From an uncultured bacterium (GTDB lineage: Bacteria > Bacillota_I > Bacilli_A > RFN20 > CAG-826): 39,866 nucleotides of DNA. Position 1 is the first letter of the stretch; each line of letters begins with the position of its first letter. The translations under genes and the position numbers were made by a program. The stretch is taken from contig CASEVI010000008.1 in NCBI GenBank assembly GCA_949291375.1, positions 1-39,866 of the forward strand, written 5' to 3'. Positions 26,598-34,776 of the stretch are shown in pieces. The notes beneath the pieces were generated by a model. It was not told where the DNA came from and made no database searches. It worked only from the letters and a program-made list of their open reading frames with translations.

Positions 26598-27291
26598 CTT
26601 CATAAACTAGTATGTTTAAAGGTAGGTTGCTTTTAGTTATTATTTTTTCTTTATAAACACTTTTAACTTCTATATTAATAAAGTTTTTATACTTCTCACT
26701 ATAACTATCGTTTGCTGACCTCCAAAAAGTGAGTGGGATATCTATGTTTTTTGAAGATAAATTTAATTTAATAGTATTGTCATTTTCTAAATTATAAAAA
26801 GAGGATAAAAAACGGCGATAAGAATTAGAGTTTAAAGGCGGATTGCCTAAATATTTATCCATTTCAGAATCTGTCACATAAAGGAAATATTTTTTAATTT
26901 TGTTTTCTTTTATAAAACTTAATCTTTTTAAATCATTAAATATAGCTCCAGCGGCATCGGTATGAGGAAAAGCGGATTTCGTTTTTTTATGATATTTAAT
27001 TTCAAAAGCAAAACATTCATCATTTTTATTTGATTTATAAAACATGTCTAATTCCTTATTTATGTTTTTAGTAATTAAAACATCATCGTCCCAATATGAT
27101 GATGTTTTAGATCTATAAGGCAATTCTAAAATAAAATTGTCTAAGTTTAACTCAGTTAAACAGTCATCTATATGAGCCATACTGAAAAAAAGATAATATC
27201 TTATATTGTCTTCAGTTAACAAATTCGATCTATTAGATAGAATTTGTTTAAAATGAGGGAATACTCGGTCAATAAGTTCTTCTGAATTCAT
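26590..27291 (-). CDS. Possible PD-(D/E)XK nuclease-like protein, unknown
   Basis: The 233-residue protein shows a restriction-endonuclease-like arrangement: acidic residues in ELDMFYKSNKNDECFAFEIK include a D near a strand and an E-x-K (FEIKYHKK) about 15 residues later. This is compatible with a PD-(D/E)XK active site. Its N-terminus reads MNSEELIDRVFPHFKQILS. No exact family is recognised; it could be a defence or DNA-processing nuclease. It converges on the AlbA_2 remnant and overlaps its end by a few bases. Confidence 0.65.
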   Translation of the reverse strand: MNSEELIDRVFPHFKQILSNRSNLLTEDNIRYYLFFSMAHIDDCLTELNLDNFILELPYRSKTSSYWDDDVLITKNINKELDMFYKSNKNDECFAFEIKYHKKTKSAFPHTDAAGAIFNDLKRLSFIKENKIKKYFLYVTDSEMDKYLGNPPLNSNSYRRFLSSFYNLENDNTIKLNLSSKNIDIPLTFWRSANDSYSEKYKNFINIEVKSVYKEKIITKSNLPLNILVYEVK

Positions 27292-27349
27292 TTTTTTGTT
27301 AACCTTTTTGAATTATTATAAATTTGTATAGTAAAAATTAAAAGTATTT

Positions 27350-27377
27350 TTGTTACTTTTAAGTTGATGTATATAAT
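27350..27377 (+). promoter_or_regulatory. Possible promoter of the 27431-29358 operon
   Basis: TTGTTA (27350-27355) and TATAAT (27372-27377) are 16 bp apart. A second TATAAT at 27400-27405 lacks a matching -35 box. Confidence 0.5.
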
Positions 27378-27430
27378 AAAAGTATAAGTATAAAAGTTAT
27401 ATAATGCGTTTTATGTTCGGAGAAAAAAAT

Positions 27431-28606
27431 ATGAACCGGGAAAAGAGATGTGAACATTGTAAATATTTTGATCCTAAAAAAAGGAAAATTACGAATGGAT
27501 TGATTTTTGGCTATGGTATCGAATGCTCTGATCATGGTTATTGTTTAAATAGAGATAATATAAATAAATATGGGGGAAAAAATCGCAGTAAAAGATCTTC
27601 TTGTTCACGTTTTGAACTTTGTGAAGAATGTAAAGAAATCGACATGATGAAAAAACATGAAAGAGAAGAAAAAACAAGAAAAAAAGATAAATATTTGAGC
27701 AAGAGATACCAAAAAGAATCTGAAGAAGAATATTTAGATTCTGCGAATAGGCGCAATTCTTCTTATTTTGATTTCGATGAATCTGAAGAAGATAAAGTTT
27801 ATGAAGATTATGAACAAGAATTGTCAAAATTAAAAGAAACTAACTTAGAAGAAAATGTAAAGCTTCCTATAGGGAGAATGAATAAAATCCAAAAAGAAAT
27901 TAATTTAGATGAAATTAATCCAAAAATATTAAAAAATGTTAATAAAGTAGAGTTGAACAAAAAAAAGAAAATTGCTACATCAAAATTAATTGCAATGATG
28001 TTTATAGTTTTTGGAATCATTGGTCTATTGGTAGTTGCTTCAACTATATATTTATTGAATAAAGAACCAGAAGAATCTATTCCTGATAAATCTAAGTTAT
28101 ACGATATTGTAGAGAAAGAGTTCGAAAAGGAAGAAAACGCGCATTTTGAAAAAAGTCCTGAATTTAGTAACCCTTCTTATTATTACGATTTAGAATTTTA
28201 TAATGCAACTAACCCTTTTGTTATTTGTAAAGGTGAGGTTGTGGTAGGGGGCATTCTTTTTGAAGAAGATGAACGAGTTCATGAAAATTATCTATTTAAT
28301 TATAAGATATACTTGGAGGACGTAAATTTTAATAATTTAGTACCAGATTGCGAATATACGCTTTATGATATTAATGGAAATATCATAAATAAATTTGATG
28401 TTATAATGGAGCTCGTTCCTCATAAAAGAGGCGGAGTTATTTTGGTTGATTATTCTTTAGATAATCAGAGCGGAAAACCTGTTGATTATGACTATGTTTA
28501 TGATTATTCTCATTATGAAATTAGAATTGATGATTTCTTAAATAGAAGTTTAGATTCAATTAATTCTGTTTTAAGAAGTGTTGATGAGGTTTTGGCTTTA
28601 TATTAG
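27431..28606 (+). CDS. Cys-rich domain protein with single membrane anchor
   Basis: The predicted 391-residue protein has an N-terminal metal-binding-like domain of about 70 residues (CEHCKYFDP, CSDHGYC, CSRFELCEECK). A highly charged coiled region of about 110 residues, one membrane helix (IAMMFIVFGIIGLLVVAST, about 187-205) and an extracytoplasmic domain of about 180 residues rich in Tyr, Asp and Asn follow. I choose ATG 27431 because GGAG lies 8 bases upstream; in-frame ATGs at 27404 and 27413 lack one. The layout, zinc-binding inside and sensing domain outside, suggests a sensor or scaffold. The family is unrecognised. The next gene starts 8 bases downstream. Confidence 0.7.
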   Translation: MNREKRCEHCKYFDPKKRKITNGLIFGYGIECSDHGYCLNRDNINKYGGKNRSKRSSCSRFELCEECKEIDMMKKHEREEKTRKKDKYLSKRYQKESEEEYLDSANRRNSSYFDFDESEEDKVYEDYEQELSKLKETNLEENVKLPIGRMNKIQKEINLDEINPKILKNVNKVELNKKKKIATSKLIAMMFIVFGIIGLLVVASTIYLLNKEPEESIPDKSKLYDIVEKEFEKEENAHFEKSPEFSNPSYYYDLEFYNATNPFVICKGEVVVGGILFEEDERVHENYLFNYKIYLEDVNFNNLVPDCEYTLYDINGNIINKFDVIMELVPHKRGGVILVDYSLDNQSGKPVDYDYVYDYSHYEIRIDDFLNRSLDSINSVLRSVDEVLALY

Positions 28607-28614
28607 GAGTTTTT

Positions 28615-29358
28615 ATGAATAAAATTGCTGAAGAACACTGTTTATCATCAAAATATGATTTATCTTTTAAGAATATAGGCGATAGAAAAATTGTTCAATT
28701 AAATAAGGAAAATGTTGCCAAAATTGAAGCGATGCTAAGATATAATTCTTCATATAGAAATTCATTTAATCAAATGAGTTTAGGGTCATCTGCTTATTAT
28801 ATCAAGCAATTTAAAGAAGAATTTATTATTAATAAAAGTAATAATCACGAACGTTATAAGTTTTTATTGAGCAACATAATAAATACTATAGATAAAGAAA
28901 ATTCGACGCATATAAATAGTGATTTAATTGGCAGAGAAGAATTGCTTAACAGATTAATGAGTTTATCTTTTGAAACCCTTTATGATTATTTAAAATACCC
29001 TGTCAAATCTTCTTATAAGATAATTAAAATATTATCTGAACCAACTCATCCAAAAGATATTATGAAGTATAAATCAAGAAAGAATTTTTCGTTTGCCACT
29101 AAATTTTGCCATTATATGTGTTTTTATTTATTTGAAAACGAAGAAGAACAAGATAACTTTCCAATATTTGATAATGTATTAAATAAAGCAATTAGAAAAA
29201 TATTTCATAAAAAATTTAATGGCGACTATTTAAGTTATGTTACATACATAGAAATAATCGATGAAATAATTAGAGAAAATGGAGATGAAATTTCAAGAAA
29301 TGGTTTTGATCACCTCATTCGGTATGTATATAAGGGAAAATTTTATGATATAAAATAA
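28615..29358 (+). CDS. Unknown protein, weakly resembling OGG-type glycosylases
   Basis: The 247-residue protein is coupled to the membrane protein upstream (8-bp gap, AGGAG overlapping its end). Its core, PTHPKDIMKYKSRKNFSFAT then KFCHYMCFYLF and EEQDNFPIFDNVL, and its end SRNGFDHLIRYVYKG recall the helix-hairpin-helix glycosylase fold (OGG/AGOG-like layouts with PIYD-type motifs). I cannot point to a certain HhH hairpin or catalytic Lys/Asp pair, so this is only a suggestion. Together the two genes may be a small defence- or stress-related operon within the island. Confidence 0.65.
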   Translation: MNKIAEEHCLSSKYDLSFKNIGDRKIVQLNKENVAKIEAMLRYNSSYRNSFNQMSLGSSAYYIKQFKEEFIINKSNNHERYKFLLSNIINTIDKENSTHINSDLIGREELLNRLMSLSFETLYDYLKYPVKSSYKIIKILSEPTHPKDIMKYKSRKNFSFATKFCHYMCFYLFENEEEQDNFPIFDNVLNKAIRKIFHKKFNGDYLSYVTYIEIIDEIIRENGDEISRNGFDHLIRYVYKGKFYDIK

Positions 29359-29575
29359 AAATATTTGAATTTAAAATATAAAGGAAGAAATTAAATAGGT
29401 AATTGATGCTGCAACAAATAATCGGTGGCGCTATTTAAAAAGAATTACCTATATAGATATTAGAATAGAAAATTTAGAATCAAAGATAAATTTACAGAAT
29501 ATAATAAAATTTTCATATAGATTATGTATAAAAGTTATTATAAAATTGTCAAAATCGAAAAAATAGGGGATATAA

Positions 29576-30577
29576 ATGAATAATATATTTAATTATGCAA
29601 CAAAAGAACTTTCTCAAGATGCTTTTATTAGTTGGATTATTTCTAACTATGATAATGAATTAAAGAATATTTCCTTAGATTTCTTAAACTTTTTAACAAA
29701 CAGTTATTTAATTAATAAAATAATTAAAAATATTAAAATAGATAAACAACAGAATAAAATCGATGTTCTTGTCCAAATAGAATTATGTTCAGATGAAAAA
29801 ATAATATTAGTTATTGAAGATAAAATTTATTCTAATGAACACGACAATCAATTAAAAAGATACGAAGAAAAAATAAAGAATTGTTTCAGTTGTTCAAAAA
29901 CTTTCTATGTTTTTTATAAAACATCTTATGTATTTAAAGAGGATAAAGAGAATATCGAGAAAAAAGGATGGGGCGTTTTTGACATTTTTAGAATAAATGA
30001 TTTTTGGAAAAAATATATCTCTTCTTCAAATTTGATTATTAAAATGTATAGTCGTTTTATAAAACAAAAAACAGATGACTTAAATACAACTTCTTTGCCA
30101 ATTTGTTATAACCATACAAAATGGGAAGGATTTTTCAGAAATTATATCGAAGAACGTGTAAAAAAAGAAAGAAAACAGCTTATAACATGGTCTTTTATAA
30201 CTAGATATAGATATGCTTGTTTTGGGGCAAGGGGAAAGACAAAAAAAGAAGGATTCCCATATTTAGAAATCCGTGACAGAGATTGTTTTAATAATAAATT
30301 TAAAGCTTTAATTCTAAGATATCATCCAGAAAATGTAAAAATTGATGAAGAAGAAGAATTTAAAAAACTAAAAGAGTGTATTAAGAAAGTAGAAGGTAAA
30401 TACCGCGAAAAAGGAAAAGTCTTTTCTTTGCAAGGAACTATTAAAAAGAATAAACAAATCGCTAAGTTTTTTTGCAATGATGTAAAAAACAGAGAAGAAT
30501 TTTTAAGATTAACTTTAATAGCCATTGATAGATATTTAGAAATAGTCAATGAATATGTCATGGATGAAATATTATAA
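29576..30577 (+). CDS. PD-(D/E)XK superfamily nuclease-like protein (PDDEXK_4 type)
   Basis: The 333-residue protein begins MNNIFNYATKELSQDAFISW, the standard opening of the PDDEXK_4 family. The active site follows as NKIDVLVQIEL (Asp) and LVIEDKIYSNEHDNQLKRYE (Glu-x-Lys, then the H-x2-QL-x2-Y pattern). It continues into a basic C-terminal domain of unknown role. These proteins are common in gut Bacillota and Bacteroidota accessory regions and may be restriction- or defence-related. GGGGAT lies just before the ATG. Confidence 0.85.
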   Translation: MNNIFNYATKELSQDAFISWIISNYDNELKNISLDFLNFLTNSYLINKIIKNIKIDKQQNKIDVLVQIELCSDEKIILVIEDKIYSNEHDNQLKRYEEKIKNCFSCSKTFYVFYKTSYVFKEDKENIEKKGWGVFDIFRINDFWKKYISSSNLIIKMYSRFIKQKTDDLNTTSLPICYNHTKWEGFFRNYIEERVKKERKQLITWSFITRYRYACFGARGKTKKEGFPYLEIRDRDCFNNKFKALILRYHPENVKIDEEEEFKKLKECIKKVEGKYREKGKVFSLQGTIKKNKQIAKFFCNDVKNREEFLRLTLIAIDRYLEIVNEYVMDEIL

Positions 30578-30669
30578 AAAGAATAACCAAGAAGATTTTT
30601 AGATAAATTAGCAGAAGAAAGTTCAAATATTAATCTTGGTTTAGCGAAGATAAATCCATTTAGTTTTTA
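30578..30669 (+). pseudogene. C-terminal shred of unknown gene
   Basis: With one T restored in the run near 30606, the sequence reads KNNQEDFLDKLAEESSNINL then GLAKINPFSF and a TAG. It looks like the tail of a larger protein that is otherwise missing. The family is not recognised. From 30670 to 30909 I see nothing that supports a gene. Confidence 0.3.
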
Positions 30670-30909
30670 GCATTTTTTGAAGATTTAAGGTTAAAGGAAA
30701 TGTTAATCTTTAAAAATCACGAAATTGTAATATTTTTAAATAAAATTTTAAAAAATAGCAAAAACATATTTATAACATTGTAATTTTTATTAGATTTATA
30801 TATTTTTCTTATTAAAAAATTAAAAAAGAGCGCATTAAAATCGACTTTTGTTGTGCCTTTAGTCGCAACCTTAATGTTTAAAAGATAGAATAATTATTTT
30901 CTATAGATT

Positions 30910-32226
30910 TGTTAGCCAAGCTTCTTTGGCATTAATTTATTTGAGTTTTAAATCCTCAAACTTTATTTCAATAATTGAGAAAAAATTTAAAAATTTTTTC
31001 GCATTTTCTTTATAAGTTTTAAGAAAGATTTTGAATGGTGTGCTATGATTTAATGAAGGCCTAGGTTATGAATTAATATTTGAAAATAATAATGAAATAT
31101 TTTCTTGAGTTAATTCATCAAAAGATGTGCCTTTAGGATATACATATCTAATAAATTCATGATTTCTTTCGCATCCTCCTTTTTGGAAACTACAGTAAGG
31201 ATTGCAAAAGAATACTTTTGAATTAAAATCTAGGCCTTTAATTTCTTCTATTTCATGTAGCGCATTAAATTCTAACCTATTATCTGTTAATAAAACTTGT
31301 AGCAGTTCATAAAAGGATTTTGCTCCCATAAACAATCTTAAATTTTCAAAAACTTTTAAAATAGAAAATGCAGTTTTTCTTACTTTAAAACCTACTTATA
31401 ATCTTGATTTTCTTTCGAAAATAGTAAGAATACAATATTTATCGGTTTTTTTACCAATAACAGTATCAATTTCAAAGATTGTAACGTCATTTTCTTTTAT
31501 AAATTTTTTAAAAGATTCGTAAGTTCTACCAACTAAGATAGAGGCGTCTTTAATTTGAGTTTTATCTCGTTTTTTATAAAGTTCGCTATATTTTCTTATG
31601 ACTGTTCTTTTTAAATCGATTGGACGTGCATCTAAAATCCCATACTTAATATAATTTCTTAAAGTTCTTTCAGAAAAGTTGAATGAATTTTGATATTTTA
31701 TATAGATTTCTTTAATGCTTAATCCTTTTTTGATTAATGGCGATACTAAATCATTTATCTTCTTTAACTCTGTAACAGTAATTGCTAGAGGACCTTTGTG
31801 AGCCATTTCTCGATCATATTCAGCCATATAATTAGAATCTACAGCACTATAAACTTTTCTTTCAAGTATGCATGTATCGATGTTTGGACAACCATTGCAA
31901 GCAAATGGACGAGACCTTAACTTTGGGCATACGATTAAAGTAAAATTCAAGCATCTTTTCGGACATCTATGTTTTACTTTGTGATATTCACAAGTTAGTC
32001 TATTTTGACATAATCTCCCATAACAATGATCGATTTCTTTTGCTGGAATTATTATCGAGCGTTTCTTAATTTCTTGAGCTACAGCAACATATGAAAAATT
32101 GATTTTCTCACATATTGCGGTGAAAGGAAAAGAAGCCTCTGTATAACATTCAATTACTAGCCTATCTTCCAGCTTCATTTTTTTATTATTCATAATACCT
32201 CCCTTCGTAAAGAAGATTGGCTAACA
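30910..32226 (-). mobile_element. IS30-family element, inactive
   Basis: TGTTAGCCAAGCTTCTTT at 30910-30927 matches the reverse complement of 32209-32226 at 17 of 18 positions, and these inverted repeats neatly frame a broken IS30-type transposase. The total is about 1.3 kb, slightly longer than typical IS30 relatives. No clear target-site duplication is visible. Confidence 0.8.
30937..32193 (-). pseudogene. IS30-family transposase, broken
   Basis: The N-terminal part (31396-32193) has a DNA-binding HTH, an unusual Cys-rich insert (CGRLCQNRLTCEYH-type spacing, CPKRCLNF, CNGCPNIDTC) and the first catalytic Asp in IFEIDTVIGKK. A shift between 31336 and 31395 separates it from the second part, which carries the second Asp (LTDNRLEF) and the Glu in KGGCERNHEF. 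A TAA at 31066 replaces the Tyr expected before PRPSL; without it the frame continues to a TAA at 30937-30939. At least two lesions therefore inactivate it. Confidence 0.85.
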
Positions 32227-32356
32227 TTATTATTTTAATATATTGAAAATATAATCTTTAAAGATTAAACATTAAAGATACATTTAACGAAATTATAAAT
32301 TTTAATAGATTTCACCTTTATTGCAATTATATTTGTTATAATTTTAAGTAATTGAT

Positions 32357-33766
32357 ATGGAAGATTTTGTTATTGATAAAGCTTTAGTTGATTACTTTTA
32401 TAATATTTCTAATGAATTAATATTAAGTGATTATTCGAATATTGATGTTATAAAAGATATTTTTCATTATGAAAAATATTCTTTAAATTGTTTTAGAGCA
32501 ACATATATCAATAAAGAGAGCAGAATAGAATCATGTTTAGATATTTTGGATATTTTTATAAATATCCAAAATATAAAAGATGATTTTAAATTAAAAGAAA
32601 TTATACCAAGGTTAAAGAACGATATATCTATTTTGAAAAGCAAAAATAAAGAATATAAGTTAGAAAATATATATAAAGAACTTTATATTGAAATTGCTTT
32701 TTTAGCACTTAATGATGCTTTTTTGAAATTAAATGAAACAGAACAAGTTAATACGCTTTTATATAAGGGATATATAAAAAAATATTTTTATTGCTTTTAT
32801 TATTATTTATCATTTGCTTCTAAAGGATTACTTATAAATTCTGAAAGTATTATTTTATCTTTTATAAGTCGTTTAAATTTTTATTTAGATAACGATTTTT
32901 TAATTAAAATATCTAAAAATAAGAATTACCAAAAATATTTTATTAATTTAATTGATGAAATATCGTCTTTTTTAGGTGATTATGGTTTTAACAAAGAAGA
33001 AGATGAGTTGTTTAATAAACTTAAAACAATTTTTACTAACTTTAATAAAAATAATCATCAGTTTAAAATGATATTTTCTATCGAAGAATCTAACGAAAAA
33101 GAAAATGAAATAACTTATTCTTTTGAGAAAAACGATAATTTATATAAATATTTTCCTAAAAGAATAGTTGATTCGAAAATGTCTACTAATATTAAGTCTT
33201 ATTTAAATCTTGCTTTAAATTTAAATGATTTAATTATTAATAAAAAGATATTAGAAAGTAAAGATTTTTCATTTGCTTTAAATCCAGTATTTAAAGCAAT
33301 AGAAACTTTATTATCAGAATTAATATCTGATAAGTTTTATGATTTTTTATATAAATTATATTTAAATAAAAAACTTTTAAATGATAAAAATAGAGAAGCA
33401 TTAAGAATATTTTTTAAAGATAAAGATTATAAGATATTTTTTGAAAAAAATCCTAATGGTATAAATTGTATGATCGGAGAGTTCCTTAAATTATTTGGCT
33501 ATTATGAAAGAAATCAAAATAGATATGTCCTTAATAATTTTATATATGGTTTTATTGATAAGAATAAAGTTTCTTTTAATGAAAATGATGTAGATGATTT
33601 ATTGAAAATGATTTATGAACTAAAAATGATTCGAAATAAAGTTTCACATAGATATATGGTTGGTTTTAATGATTATAAGAAAAATTTCAGAATTTTATTT
33701 AAAGATACTCCAAAATTAATCACCTTTATTTATGATAAATTTTATGATGATTTTGTTAATAGTTAA
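32357..33766 (+). CDS. All-helical protein with C-terminal HEPN-like motif
   Basis: The 469-residue protein is predicted to be almost all alpha-helical and has no signal or membrane segment. Near the end (residues 426-431) lies RNKVSH within IYELKMIRNKVSHRYM. This matches the R-x4-H motif of HEPN domains, many of which are RNases in toxin-antitoxin and phage defence systems, although others have lost activity. The first 350 residues resemble no family I know. It is a single gene downstream of the dead IS30 and overlaps the convergent small frame by four bases. Confidence 0.75.
   Translation: MEDFVIDKALVDYFYNISNELILSDYSNIDVIKDIFHYEKYSLNCFRATYINKESRIESCLDILDIFINIQNIKDDFKLKEIIPRLKNDISILKSKNKEYKLENIYKELYIEIAFLALNDAFLKLNETEQVNTLLYKGYIKKYFYCFYYYLSFASKGLLINSESIILSFISRLNFYLDNDFLIKISKNKNYQKYFINLIDEISSFLGDYGFNKEEDELFNKLKTIFTNFNKNNHQFKMIFSIEESNEKENEITYSFEKNDNLYKYFPKRIVDSKMSTNIKSYLNLALNLNDLIINKKILESKDFSFALNPVFKAIETLLSELISDKFYDFLYKLYLNKKLLNDKNREALRIFFKDKDYKIFFEKNPNGINCMIGEFLKLFGYYERNQNRYVLNNFIYGFIDKNKVSFNENDVDDLLKMIYELKMIRNKVSHRYMVGFNDYKKNFRILFKDTPKLITFIYDKFYDDFVNS
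32541..32574. repeat. Perfect 15-bp inverted repeat inside coding sequence
   Basis: ATATTTTGGATATTT (32541-32555) and its exact reverse complement (32560-32574) enclose TTAT, within the codons for DILDIFINIQNI of the HEPN-like gene. Confidence 0.9.
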
Positions 33767-33954
33767 TTAGGAGCTAATTTTATCAATTCATGGTACAAAT
33801 TACTTTTTACTATTTTTGTGATAGAATAAACATAAGACTGCCCAACTTTTGAATCGTCTTCCTTCGTTTTACCCAAGCCACGTTTTATAAATATTTCTTC
33901 TGCTCTCTTGATCCAAATTTCTGCTTTGGACATACTTTTATTTTCTTTTGACAT
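33763..33954 (-). CDS. Small unknown protein
   Basis: A 63-residue basic frame begins MSKENKSMSKAEIWIKRAEE and continues IFIKRGLGKTKEDDSK. An upstream in-frame ATG at 34050 would add 32 hydrophobic residues of low-complexity character. No good ribosome site is visible for either, and its stop overlaps the end of the HEPN-like gene. It may be a gene or a chance frame. Confidence 0.35.
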   Translation of the reverse strand: MSKENKSMSKAEIWIKRAEEIFIKRGLGKTKEDDSKVGQSYVYSITKIVKSNLYHELIKLAPN

Positions 33955-34230
33955 AATAATTTCGTTTCTTAATTTTAACAAAATTTTAAAGTTTTTTCCT
34001 AAGAAAATAAACTTTAAATTAAAAAAATTTCCTAATCTGATTAGTACCATTTTTAAATGGTTTGTGTAGGTTCTTCTTCATATTTTTACTTTTAATTTTT
34101 CTTTATCTGCAATATTTTAAATGACTTAAATGAACGAAATGTCTTTGATGCCACTAAATAGCACAAGGTATCTTAAGTAGAGCAATAATTATTCATTATT
34201 TACAAATTTTTTAATAAAATAATTATTAAT

Positions 34231-34748
34231 ATGGATACAAAAAAGAAAATTAAATTAATTGAGTTTTTTTTGGGATTATACTTATATTGTTATCTTTTTT
34301 AGCTTTTGCTTTTAATGGAGCTTCAATTCGATTAATCGTAAATGATAATAGTGTGATTGGGCCAATAAATGAAAATATACTAAATTTTAAGTTTTCAACA
34401 ATTATATTTGGCGACCAACAATATTTAGGTACTTCAATTCCATTAGTAATTGCTTTTATTTTAGTATTAATTGGAATTCTTTTTATTCCACCCACTTTTT
34501 TTATTAGAAATATAAATTATTTATCATCTTTACTAATGATTATTGGTGGTATTTTATTTATTTTTGCTGCTAATTTAATTGCTCCAACTTCAACTTTAAA
34601 TTATTTATTAACTAATAATCCTACTAATTATAATTTTGTTTTATCTTCTGATGTTGGCGTTTATATTTTTACTTGCTTTTTAATAGTAGGCAGCATATTT
34701 TTGATTTTTGGCGAAAATCTAAAATTTAAAATAACACTTGAAAAATAA
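34231..34748 (+). pseudogene. Four-helix membrane protein, frameshifted near its start
   Basis: A frame starting at ATG 34231 (MDTKKKIKLIEFF) runs out in the wrong frame after a T8 run near 34264-34271. Restoring one T joins it to the long frame that encodes GIILILLSFLAFAFNG and three more hydrophobic spans ending GENLKFKITLEK. A start at 34287 without a ribosome site would give a 153-residue product. The shift may be a real slippage mutation, a switchable tract or a sequencing error. The family is not recognised. Confidence 0.6.
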
Positions 34749-34776
34749 GAGAAATAATCTAAAGTAAAGGTATCTT

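Noticed and set aside
27489-28020. Antisense open frames opposite the Cys-rich membrane protein
   Set aside because: The frames arise from low-complexity Lys/Glu-rich codons read backwards as Phe/Leu/Ser-rich sequence. No start signals are seen.
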